A DNA stretch of 34,288 nt from Acidobacteria bacterium RIFCSPLOWO2_12_FULL_66_21 (GTDB lineage Bacteria > Acidobacteriota > Vicinamibacteria > Vicinamibacterales > 2-12-FULL-66-21): NCBI GenBank assembly GCA_001767455.1, contig MELC01000023.1:41531-75818 (forward strand), written 5' to 3'. Below the pieces are notes generated by a model, which had not been told where the DNA came from, made no database searches, and saw nothing but the letters and a program-made list of their open reading frames with translations. Both the position numbers and the translations under genes were made by a program. Positions 13,573-21,377 of the stretch are shown here, one piece after another (within the stretch, counting starts at the first letter, position 1; each line of letters begins with the position of its first letter).

Positions 13573-16443
13573 ATGCTTATCCGCCGTCGCCTGCAGATCG
13601 TCATTGTTGCGACCCTCCTGATGGGAGGTCCGGCGTGGATCGCCGGCCAGGCAGCCGCGCCCGCGAACCCGCAGACCGCGCCGCTCAACGAGATCATCCC
13701 TGTCGATCCCCGGATCACCACCGGCAGGTTTGCCAATGGACTCCGCTACTACATCCGGAGGAACTCGGTTCCGGTGAACCGCGCGGAGCTGCGACTGGTC
13801 GTGAACGCCGGCTCGATCCTGGAAGAGGACGATCAGGTGGGCCTGGCGCACTTCGTCGAGCACATGGCCTTCAACGGGACGAAGCACTTCCCGAAGCAGG
13901 ACATCGTCACGTTCATGGAGTCGATTGGGATGCGGTTCGGTCCCAGCGTGAACGCCTTCACGAGCTTCGACGAGACGGTCTACATGCTCCAGGTGCCGGC
14001 CGACAAGCCCGCCGTGCTCGATCGCGCGTTCCTGATCCTGGAAGACTGGGCGCAGGACGTGTCGTTCGACCCGGTGGAAATCGACAAGGAGCGCGGCGTC
14101 ATCACCGAGGAATGGCGTCTGCGCCGCGGCGCCGCCGCGCGCATCCAGGAGGCGCAGCTCCCGGTGCTCCTCAAAGGCTCGCGCTATGCCGAGCGCATTC
14201 CCATCGGCAAGATGGACGTCGTCCAGCACTTCAAGCCCGAGCGGCTGACGAAGTTCTACGCCGACTGGTACCGGCCTGAGCTGATGGCCGTGGTGGCCGT
14301 CGGCGACTTCGATCCGGCCGCGATCGAAGCTCTCGTGAAGACGCATTTCGGATCGATTGCACCGACCGCGGTTCCGCGGCTCAGGCCCACATACAAAGTG
14401 CCGCCGCAGCCCGGCACGCTGTACTCCATCGCGACCGACAAGGAGATTCCCGGCACCAGCATTGCCGTCTTCGCCAAGGGTCCGGCAAGAGATCAGGCGG
14501 CGGTCGGCGATTATCGCCGGCAGATTGTCGAACGGCTCTTCAGCGGCATGCTGAACGCGCGGTTCTCGGAGCTCGCGCAGAAGCCCGACCCGCCATTCCT
14601 CGGCGGAGGGACCGGCCGCTCGAACCTCGTGCGCACCGCCGAGATGTCCGCGCTGACGGCCGCCGTCAAGGAGAACGGCGTCGAGCGCGGCCTCGAGGCG
14701 CTCTTCAGCGAAGCCGAGCGCGTGGCGCGCTTCGGCTTTACGGCGACGGAGCTCGATCGCGAGAAGCGCGACAACGCGCGCGCCTTCGAGCGCGCCATTG
14801 CCGAGCAGAGGAACCAGCAGTCAGGCGCGCTGGCCGCGGAATACATCCGGAACTTCCTCCAGGGAGAGCCGATTCCCGGCCTGGCGTACGAGAACGCCCT
14901 CGTCCAGCGCTTCCTGCCGGAGATCACGCTGGCGGAGGTCAACGCGCTCGCGACGGACTGGCTGCCGCGCGACAATCGCGTCGTCCTGCTCACGGCGCCG
15001 CAGAAGGACGGCCTCGTCCTTCCCGACGAGGCGAAGCTCGCCGCGGTGATTGCCTCCGCCGCGGCGAAGGAGCTGAAGGCGTACGTCGACTCGTCGGACA
15101 CCGAGCCCCTCATCGGCACGCTGCCGGCCCCAGGGACCGTTGCGAAAACGAAGGCGAAAGACGGCTTCGGCATCACGGAATGGGAGCTGTCCAACGGGGT
15201 CAAGGTGGTCCTGAAGCCGACCGCGATCAAGGACGACGAGATTCTGTTCCGCGCGACGAGTCCAGGAGGCACGTCGCTCGTGAGCGACCAGGACTGGGTT
15301 CCCGCGAGCACGGCGGTCCAGGCGATCGCCGGCGGCGGGCTCGGACGCTTCAGCAACATCGAGCTGCGCAAAGCTCTTACTGGCAAGGTCGCGACGGTCC
15401 GCCCGACGATCGGCCTACTGGAGGAAGGGCTGTCGGGCAGCGCGGCCCGCAAGGATCTGGAGACGATGTTCCAGCTCATTCACTTGACGTTCACCGCCCC
15501 CCGCGCCGATCCTTCGTATTTCGGCGTGATCACGTCGGCGATGAAGACGGGACTCGCCAACCAGAAGGCATCGCCCGAGTACGCGTTCGCCGCGACGTTG
15601 CAGTCCACGCTGACGCAGAACCACTTGCGAGCGCGGCTGCCGACAGCGGAAACGATTGACCAGATGAACCTCGAGAAGTCGTTCGCGTTCTACAAGGATC
15701 GGTTCGCCGACGCGAGCGACTTCACGTTCGTGTTCGTCGGCAGCTTCGATCTCGAGACAATCGAGCCGCTCGTGAAACGGTACCTGGCCACGTTGCCGTC
15801 GACCGGACGCCGCGAGACGTGGAAGGACGTCGGCATCCGGCCGCCGAGGGGCGTCGTCGCAAAGCGCGTCGAGAAAGGGCTCGAGCCGAAGAGCCGGGCG
15901 GCCGTCGTGTTCACGGGGGAGTTCAAGGATGACCTGATGCAGCGGATCGCCGCTCGCGCGATGGCCGACGTGCTGCAGACCAGGCTGCGCGAGAGGCTGC
16001 GCGAGGAGCTGGGCGGCACGTACAGCGTGACCGTTGCCACCATCCTCTCGAGGCGGCCAGCGCAGGAATACAGCGTCGGGATTGAGTTCGGCTGCAGCCC
16101 CGATCGGACCGACGAGCTGGTCAAAGGTGTGTTCAAGGAGATCGAGGCGCTCAAGGCGAGCGGGCCGACCGAGAAGCAGGTCAGTGACGTCAAGGAAGCC
16201 ATGCTGCGCGACCAGGAGTCGAGCGAAAAGCAGAACACATACTGGCTCGGTCAAATCGTCCAGCGTTACCAGTACGGCGAGGACCTGGACACACTCTTCA
16301 AGATGGCGGAGTACTACAGGAAGATCGACGCGTCGAAGATCCAGGATGCGGCGCGCAAGTACCTGAACACGTCCAACTACGTCAAAGTGGCGCTCTTCCC
16401 GGAGGCAAAGCAGGAGGCGAGGAGCGGCGCGGGGCGACGGTGA
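13573..16443 (+). CDS. large secreted M16 metallopeptidase (pitrilysin/PqqL-like)
   Basis: A 956-residue exported zinc peptidase with tandem M16 halves in one chain. A signal peptide (about 1-29) precedes the catalytic half, which carries the inverted zinc motif HFVEH (His93, Glu96, His97) with the distal ligand in DKERGVITEEWR (Glu about 173). The second, non-catalytic half begins near residue 540 (ITEWELSNGVKVVLKPT) and ends with the ERLREELGGTYSV-type substrate-cavity segment. The organisation matches single-chain, periplasmic PqqL-type M16 proteins that degrade oligopeptides. The last residues (RSGAGRR) are encoded by DNA with a 19-base exact match to the left-edge repeat, so the tail may be repeat-derived. 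Confidence 0.92.
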   Translation: MLIRRRLQIVIVATLLMGGPAWIAGQAAAPANPQTAPLNEIIPVDPRITTGRFANGLRYYIRRNSVPVNRAELRLVVNAGSILEEDDQVGLAHFVEHMAFNGTKHFPKQDIVTFMESIGMRFGPSVNAFTSFDETVYMLQVPADKPAVLDRAFLILEDWAQDVSFDPVEIDKERGVITEEWRLRRGAAARIQEAQLPVLLKGSRYAERIPIGKMDVVQHFKPERLTKFYADWYRPELMAVVAVGDFDPAAIEALVKTHFGSIAPTAVPRLRPTYKVPPQPGTLYSIATDKEIPGTSIAVFAKGPARDQAAVGDYRRQIVERLFSGMLNARFSELAQKPDPPFLGGGTGRSNLVRTAEMSALTAAVKENGVERGLEALFSEAERVARFGFTATELDREKRDNARAFERAIAEQRNQQSGALAAEYIRNFLQGEPIPGLAYENALVQRFLPEITLAEVNALATDWLPRDNRVVLLTAPQKDGLVLPDEAKLAAVIASAAAKELKAYVDSSDTEPLIGTLPAPGTVAKTKAKDGFGITEWELSNGVKVVLKPTAIKDDEILFRATSPGGTSLVSDQDWVPASTAVQAIAGGGLGRFSNIELRKALTGKVATVRPTIGLLEEGLSGSAARKDLETMFQLIHLTFTAPRADPSYFGVITSAMKTGLANQKASPEYAFAATLQSTLTQNHLRARLPTAETIDQMNLEKSFAFYKDRFADASDFTFVFVGSFDLETIEPLVKRYLATLPSTGRRETWKDVGIRPPRGVVAKRVEKGLEPKSRAAVVFTGEFKDDLMQRIAARAMADVLQTRLRERLREELGGTYSVTVATILSRRPAQEYSVGIEFGCSPDRTDELVKGVFKEIEALKASGPTEKQVSDVKEAMLRDQESSEKQNTYWLGQIVQRYQYGEDLDTLFKMAEYYRKIDASKIQDAARKYLNTSNYVKVALFPEAKQEARSGAGRR

Positions 16444-16561
16444 TGCACGCGCGGTACGCCGTAGGCACGCGACGTTCTCGTGCTCACGAAGACGCGTCGG
16501 TGATCTCATTCAGCATCATTCGCTGACGCGCCGTCCCGCTGCACGTGCCGACGGCCTTTCA

Positions 16562-16597
16562 CACGAAGACCACGAAGTGCACGAAGGACACGAAGAC
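16562..16597. repeat. nine-base tandem repeat CACGAAGNN x4
   Basis: CACGAAGAC, CACGAAGTG, CACGAAGGA and CACGAAGAC are exactly contiguous. They lie in the 281-base gap between the convergent M16 and DinB genes; I see no gene in that gap. Confidence 0.85.
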
Positions 16598-16610
16598 AGC
16601 CTTCTTTCCT

Positions 16611-16677
16611 GCACCACGAGCGCGCCGCAAGGCAGGGCTAAAGCCGGCTAAAGCCCTGCGCACCACGAGCGCGCCGC
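16611..16677. repeat. 18-bp direct repeats flanking a GGCTAAAGCC hairpin
   Basis: GCACCACGAGCGCGCCGC occurs exactly at 16611-16628 and 16660-16677. Between them GCAGGGCT (16633-16640) and AGCCCTGC (16652-16659) form an 8-bp stem, enclosing part of a tandem GGCTAAAGCC. The structure may stop transcription from both convergent genes. Confidence 0.7.
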
Positions 16678-16689
16678 GGGGCGGGTTGC

Positions 16690-16718
16690 GCAGCCCTTTA
16701 GGGCACCTTTAGGGCTGC
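16690..16718. repeat. GCAGCCCT/AGGGCTGC hairpin
   Basis: Perfect 8-bp inverted repeat with an inner TTTAGGGCACCTTT. It is a relative of the hairpin at 16633-16659 read in the other orientation, and lies seven bases beyond the DinB stop codon. A role as terminator or mRNA 3'-end structure is possible. Confidence 0.6.
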
Positions 16719-16724
16719 CTCTCG

Positions 16725-17213
16725 TCAGCGGAGCGCTTTGCTGTAGAACAGATCGTGATCTCCAGGCGGCTCGAAGCCGGCGAGCCTGACCGCCAGCGCG
16801 ATCTGCGCCCAGTGGCGGATCTCGTGCACGAGGATGTGGAACAGCAGCTTGCGCGGTGTCATCGGCCACTGCTGCTCGCGGACTTCGAAGGTGCGGACCT
16901 GGTCCGCGACGTCGTCGTCGAGCTCGCCGACGTACTGCTCCAGCTCGCGGCGGACCGACGCGCCGTAATCGAACAGCGGCGGGACGTTGTTGGCGGTCAG
17001 GCCGGTGCTGTCCGACAGCCGATCGCCGGTGAGGCGCTGCAGGTGACGCCGCTCGACCAGGAAGATGTGATCGATCAGGCGGCCGACGGTCGGCAGGCGT
17101 CCATCCGGCTGCACCGGCGCCTCCATGGCCGACGGATTCGTCGTCAGCCATCGGCGCCACTTGTCGCGCTCCGCGCTGGTGTAACGCAGCAGTTCGTCGT
17201 ACGCGAGGTTCAT
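16725..17213 (-). CDS. DinB-family (DinB/YfiT-like) four-helix protein
   Basis: A 162-residue DinB-superfamily protein. These four-helix bundles bind a metal through three His; the pattern is visible as LIDHIFLVERRHL (His49) and HILVHEIRHWAQI (His130, His134). Most members are uncharacterised and some are thiol transferases. ATG 17213 overlaps the TGA of the upstream M16 gene (ATGA), so it is translationally coupled to a secreted peptidase pair. That coupling is unusual for a cytoplasmic protein, as no signal peptide is present. Length is normal for the family. Confidence 0.85.
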   Translation of the reverse strand: MNLAYDELLRYTSAERDKWRRWLTTNPSAMEAPVQPDGRLPTVGRLIDHIFLVERRHLQRLTGDRLSDSTGLTANNVPPLFDYGASVRRELEQYVGELDDDVADQVRTFEVREQQWPMTPRKLLFHILVHEIRHWAQIALAVRLAGFEPPGDHDLFYSKALR

Positions 17214-18643
17214 TTCATGACCTCGTCAATCGTGACCACGCGGATGGGTCCGAGCTTCAAGGCGGCGATCCCCGGCTCGATCTGCTTGCGATCCCCGACG
17301 ACGACGATCGCGAACTTGTCGGGCTGGATATAGCGTTCGGCGGCGCGCTGGACGTCGGCCGCCGTCACGGCCTTGACGCGGTCCGTGTAGGTGGAGAAGT
17401 AGTTCTCTGGCAGGTCGTAGACGAACATCTGCTCGAGCGAGGCCGCGACGCTGTCCGTCGTTTCGAACGCGCGCGGCAACTGCAGCGCGAGGTAGTTCGT
17501 CGCCTTCTCCAGCTCCGCGGTGGGGATCGGCGTGCGGATGTTCTGCAGCTCCTTGAAGAACTCGGTGAGCGATTCGGCGGTCTTGTCGGTCTGCACGCCG
17601 GCGGTCGCGGCGAACGGCCCGGCCCCCGCGCGCATGTCGAACGACGAGCGTGCGCCGTACGAGTACTGGTGCTCCTCGCGGAGGTTCTGGTTGAGCCGCG
17701 ACGTGAACGCGCCGCCGAGCACCGTGTTGAGCACGCGCAGCGCGAAGTAGTCCGGTGTCGAGCGCGGCACACCCACCCAGCCGATCGCGATCTGCGACTG
17801 CGCGGCGCCCGGCTTGTCCACGACGAATATCTGCCGGGCCGTCAACTGCCGCGCGGCGGATGGCGCTGCTGACGGAGGCGCGGCGCCGCTCCATTTGCCA
17901 AACGCCGCCTCGAGCCGCGGGAGGAGCGCGTCAGGAGAGACGTCGCCCGTCACGATCAGCACCGAGCTGGCCGGCACGTAATTGCGCGCGTGAAACTGGC
18001 GCAGCTCGGCGGCGGTGACACCCTTGAGCGCCGCGGCGGTGCCGATGGTCAAAGTCCCATACCGGTGCGACGGTCCGTAGACGAGCCGCGGAAACGCGAA
18101 CTGCACGAGCGCCTCGGGATCGTCCTGCACCTGGACGAGCGAGGTCAGCAGCTCCTCGCGCACCCGCTGCAGCTCCTTGTCCGGGAAGGTGGGGCGGAGC
18201 GCGACATCGGACATCATCGCGAGGGCGTCGTCCAGCCGGGCGACCGGCACGTGCAGATCGACGGACGTCTCGTCGAACGAGCCGGACGTCGAGAGGCTGG
18301 CCCCGAGGTACTCCACGGCATCGGCAATTTCAAGCGCGCCGCGCGTGCCGGCCCCTTCGTCGAGCATGTCGGCCGTCAGGCGCGCGAGTCCGAACCGTCC
18401 TCCGGGATCCGCGGACGCGCCGGCCTTGATCGCCAGCGTCACGCTCGCGACCGGCACCTTGTGCATCTCGACGATCCAGACCGGCAGCCCGTTCGAGAGC
18501 TGCCGCTTTACAACCGTCGGGACCTTGACGGCAGGAACCGGGCCGATGGGCGGCGGCGCGGAGCGGTCTGGCGCCTGCTGCGCGGCGAGGCCGCCCAGGA
18601 CGGCAAGAACAGCGATTAGCGTGACCGTCACACGTGCGCGCAT
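17210..18643 (-). CDS. M16 family protein lacking the zinc motif (non-catalytic partner)
   Basis: A 477-residue exported M16 homologue starting at ATG 18643 (signal peptide TVTLIAVLAVLGGLAA). An in-frame ATG at 18661 adds six residues and is equally possible, because both follow the duplicated string GGTTCTATG. At the place where active M16 peptidases have HxxEH, it reads FGLARLTADMLDEGAGTR, so all metal ligands are lost. Downstream structural features are kept: YGPSHRYGTLTIG, FHARNYVPASSVLIVTGD and the LREEHQYSYGARSSF segment. It should pair with the preceding, catalytically competent M16 protein as the non-catalytic half of a heterodimer, as in two-chain M16B enzymes. It lies 23 bases after that gene and overlaps the DinB gene. 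Confidence 0.9.
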   Translation of the reverse strand: MRARVTVTLIAVLAVLGGLAAQQAPDRSAPPPIGPVPAVKVPTVVKRQLSNGLPVWIVEMHKVPVASVTLAIKAGASADPGGRFGLARLTADMLDEGAGTRGALEIADAVEYLGASLSTSGSFDETSVDLHVPVARLDDALAMMSDVALRPTFPDKELQRVREELLTSLVQVQDDPEALVQFAFPRLVYGPSHRYGTLTIGTAAALKGVTAAELRQFHARNYVPASSVLIVTGDVSPDALLPRLEAAFGKWSGAAPPSAAPSAARQLTARQIFVVDKPGAAQSQIAIGWVGVPRSTPDYFALRVLNTVLGGAFTSRLNQNLREEHQYSYGARSSFDMRAGAGPFAATAGVQTDKTAESLTEFFKELQNIRTPIPTAELEKATNYLALQLPRAFETTDSVAASLEQMFVYDLPENYFSTYTDRVKAVTAADVQRAAERYIQPDKFAIVVVGDRKQIEPGIAALKLGPIRVVTIDEVMK

Positions 18644-18666
18644 AGAACCTCTGGAACCCATAGAAC

Positions 18667-20073
18667 CTACTTTTGCGGCTCGACGACGAGCTCGACGCGG
18701 CGGTTGAGCGGCAGCCAGGAAGCCGCGGCTGCCTGCACGTCGCTTGCGCCAAGCGCGCGATACCGTGACAAATCTTCGTTGAAGTAGTCGGGGTTGCCGG
18801 TGGAGAAATAGTAGGAGTTGAGCTGATCGCCTTTCCCGCCGAAGCCGCCGACACGCTCCATGCGGTTGTAGAACGACGCTTCGATCTGGTTGATCGCGCG
18901 CTCGAACTCGTGCGCCGCCGGCGCCGTCGTCTGGAGCCTGGCGATCTCCTCGTCCACGATCCCGCGGATCCGATCGACCAGCGCCTGCGTGGCGGTGCCT
19001 GCCTCAGGGGGCCTGGCCGTGACGACGATCTCGAATTGCGAACCGAGAGCGGACGAGGCCTGGAAGGCGCTGACGTCCTGCGCGATCCGGAGATCGTAGA
19101 CCAGCCGTTTGTACAGCCGCGAGTTCTTCCCGCCAGCCAGCACCTGCGACACGACGTCGAGCTCGGCGTCGCCCGGCGTGAAGAACGCCGGCGTAAGCCA
19201 GGACAGGTACAACCGCGGAAGCTGCACGCGATCCTGGATGCTCTTGCGCTGGACGCCGGTCAGCACGGGGCGCGGATAGGTGATGGGGGTGACGGGTTCG
19301 GTCCCCGGCTTGACGTCCGCGAACCATTTCTCGACGAGCCGCCGTGCCCCGGCCGGCTCGATATCGCCGGCCACCACCAGCGTGGCGTTCGACGGCTGGT
19401 AGTACCTCTTGAAGAATTCCACGACGTCCTGATAGCTCGCGGCGGTCAGATCTTCCATGTACCCGATGGTGGGCCAGCGATAGGGATGCCCTTCCGGGTA
19501 CAGCATCTTGTCGATTTCGATCTGCGCCATGCCGTACGGCGCGTTCTCGTAGCTCTGGCGCCGCTCGTTCTTGACGACATCGCGCTGACCGTTGACGCGC
19601 TCGGGCGACATCGCGTCGAGCAGGTAGCCCATGCGGTCCGACTCGAGGAACAAGGCGAGCTCGAGCGCGTTCGACGGCACGTCGATGTAGTAGTTGGTGC
19701 GGTCGGTCTGGGTCGAGCCGTTGTTCGTGCCGCCGGCCGTCTCGAGGAGCGTGTCGAACGCCCCCTCCTTCACGTGTCCCGAACCCTCGAACATCAGGTG
19801 CTCGAACAGGTGCGCGAACCCGGTGCGGCCCGGCTTCTCCCTCGCCGAGCCGACGTGGTACCACACGTTGACGCTGACGAGCGGGACCGTGTGGTCCTCG
19901 TGCAGGATGACGTGCAGGCCGTTGGCGAGCGTGAACTGGGCGAACGGAACGGTCAGCGGCGCCGGCCGTGTGGCCGCGGGCGCCTGCGCCCTCGTCGCCG
20001 TGGCCGCCAGCAGGACGAAAGAAGCCGCCAGCAGCGCCGGGCGGCGGGTCATCGTGGATCGGAAGGGACGCAT
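18667..20073 (-). CDS. secreted M16 metallopeptidase, catalytic subunit
   Basis: A 468-residue exported M16 peptidase. A signal peptide (about 8-30) is followed by the catalytic domain with HLFEH (His88, Glu91, His92) and a distal Glu in VVKNERRQSYEN (Glu about 170). Further family features are GTNNGSTQTDRTNYY, HPYRWPTIGYMEDL and a C-terminal GGKNSRLYKRLVYDL region. At about 470 residues it has only one M16 unit, so it needs a partner; the adjacent zinc-less M16 protein fits. ATG 20073 has a perfect AGGAGG at 20085-20080, whose first two bases coincide with the end of the dispersed element at 20084-20191. The promoter must therefore lie in or beyond that element. Confidence 0.92.
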   Translation of the reverse strand: MRPFRSTMTRRPALLAASFVLLAATATRAQAPAATRPAPLTVPFAQFTLANGLHVILHEDHTVPLVSVNVWYHVGSAREKPGRTGFAHLFEHLMFEGSGHVKEGAFDTLLETAGGTNNGSTQTDRTNYYIDVPSNALELALFLESDRMGYLLDAMSPERVNGQRDVVKNERRQSYENAPYGMAQIEIDKMLYPEGHPYRWPTIGYMEDLTAASYQDVVEFFKRYYQPSNATLVVAGDIEPAGARRLVEKWFADVKPGTEPVTPITYPRPVLTGVQRKSIQDRVQLPRLYLSWLTPAFFTPGDAELDVVSQVLAGGKNSRLYKRLVYDLRIAQDVSAFQASSALGSQFEIVVTARPPEAGTATQALVDRIRGIVDEEIARLQTTAPAAHEFERAINQIEASFYNRMERVGGFGGKGDQLNSYYFSTGNPDYFNEDLSRYRALGASDVQAAAASWLPLNRRVELVVEPQK

Positions 20074-20083
20074 ACGGTTCCTC

Positions 20084-20191
20084 CTAGACCGGGGCTCCGC
20101 CCCGGACCCCGGCTCGCGGGCGCGCCGTGCGCGCCGCCGTCATGCGGTAATGAGAACGAGACTCTCTCAAGCACCGCACAACGGCCTGAGG
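20084..20191. repeat. dispersed GC-rich element, copy A
   Basis: Starts CTAGACCGGGGCTCCGCCCC and contains CGGGCGCGCCGTGCGCGCCG. It closes with a degenerate hairpin, CCGTCATGCGGT (20137-20148) against ACCGCACAACGG (20173-20184). The reverse complement of 31144-31293 matches it end to end, except for an internal stretch of about 40 bases missing here. It fills the space between the divergent M16 and aminotransferase genes. Confidence 0.8.
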
Positions 20192-20195
20192 TTCC

Positions 20196-20201
20196 TATAG
20201 T
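20196..20201 (+). promoter_or_regulatory. -10-like hexamer TATAGT near the aminotransferase start
   Basis: TATAGT ends 12 bases before ATG 20214, which would leave a leader of only a few bases. It lies immediately beyond the dispersed element; a -35 is not evident. Confidence 0.4.
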
Positions 20202-20213
20202 CTATCAATCGAG

Positions 20214-21377
20214 ATGTTCTCTTCCCGCGTTCCCGGCGAGCTGGCTCCCAATCGCCTGACGCTTGCGATCGCGCGCGCCCGGGCGGCGGAACGGACGATC
20301 CTCGATCTGACGATCGCCAATCCGACCGTCGCGGGCTTCGAGTATCCCGGATCATTGCTGAAGACGCTGGCGGATACGGCAGCGTTACGCTACGAGCCGC
20401 GGCCCTTCGGCCTTCCGCCGGCGCGCGCAGCGGTCGCGCGCGACTACGGGCGCCGAGGCGTGGCCGTGAACGCGGATCGGATCGTGCTGACAGCCAGCAC
20501 GAGTGAAGCCTACTCCCATCTATTCAAGCTGCTGTGCGAGGCGGCGCGGGACGCGGTGATGATCCCGGTTCCGAGCTACCCGCTCTTTGAGCATTTGACG
20601 CGCCTGGACGGCGTGGGGTGCATTCCCTATCGGCTGGATTACCACGGCCGATGGACGGTCGAGCTGGATGGCATCGACAGCGCGTGGACGGATCGCGTCC
20701 GCGCGGTGTTGGCGGTGAGTCCCAACAACCCGACCGGGTCGGTGCTGTCCGCACTGGAGGCGGATGAGCTTGCGCGCCGCTGCGCGGCGCGTGGCGCGGC
20801 GCTCATCCTCGATGAGGTCTTCGCGGATTTCCCGCTGGACGCCGGGAGAGCGGCGGACGCTTTGCAGCCGTGGCCGTGCCTCACGTTCCGGTTGGGCGGG
20901 CTGTCGAAGTCCGCCGGTCTCCCTCAGGTCAAGCTTGGATGGATGGCCGTCGAGGGACCGGACGCGCTCGTGTGCGAGGCGCTCGCGCGGCTCGAATTGA
21001 TCTGCGACACGTACCTGTCGGTGTCCACGCCCGTGCAGGTCGCGGCGCCGGCGTTGATTGCCGGCGGAGCCGCCGTGCGGCAGGCGATCCTGGCACGAGT
21101 CCGGGCGAACTACGCGGCGCTCTCGCGGCTGGCCGGGGCGTACCCCGCCGTCGACTTGCTGCACGCCGACGCGGGCTGGTCGGCGGTCATTCGAGTTCCC
21201 TCCACGCGTTCGGAAGAGGATCTCGTCCTCGAGCTGCTCGAGCGGGACGGCGTGCTCGTGCACCCCGGCTTCTTCTTCGACTTTCCACACGAGTCCTTCA
21301 TCGTCGTCAGCCTGCTCGCCGCGCCGGCGGCATTCGAGGAAGGCGTCCGACGCCTGCTGGAGCGTGCCGTTGCCTGA
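20214..21377 (+). CDS. PLP-dependent aminotransferase, class I/II
   Basis: A 387-residue fold-type I aminotransferase distinct from the one at 8262-9374. Motifs in order are LTASTSEAYSHLF (cofactor phosphate loop, about 92-104), SPNNPTGSVLS (Asn about 171), LILDEVFADF (Asp200), GGLSKSAGLPQVKLGW (Schiff-base Lys232) and a C-terminal HPGFFFDF segment. The substrate is unknown. There is no ribosome-binding site before ATG 20214; a short or absent leader is likely. Its last 8 bases overlap the TTG start of malQ, so the two are translationally coupled. The pairing of an aminotransferase with a glucan-transfer enzyme has no obvious metabolic explanation. Confidence 0.9.
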   Translation: MFSSRVPGELAPNRLTLAIARARAAERTILDLTIANPTVAGFEYPGSLLKTLADTAALRYEPRPFGLPPARAAVARDYGRRGVAVNADRIVLTASTSEAYSHLFKLLCEAARDAVMIPVPSYPLFEHLTRLDGVGCIPYRLDYHGRWTVELDGIDSAWTDRVRAVLAVSPNNPTGSVLSALEADELARRCAARGAALILDEVFADFPLDAGRAADALQPWPCLTFRLGGLSKSAGLPQVKLGWMAVEGPDALVCEALARLELICDTYLSVSTPVQVAAPALIAGGAAVRQAILARVRANYAALSRLAGAYPAVDLLHADAGWSAVIRVPSTRSEEDLVLELLERDGVLVHPGFFFDFPHESFIVVSLLAAPAAFEEGVRRLLERAVA

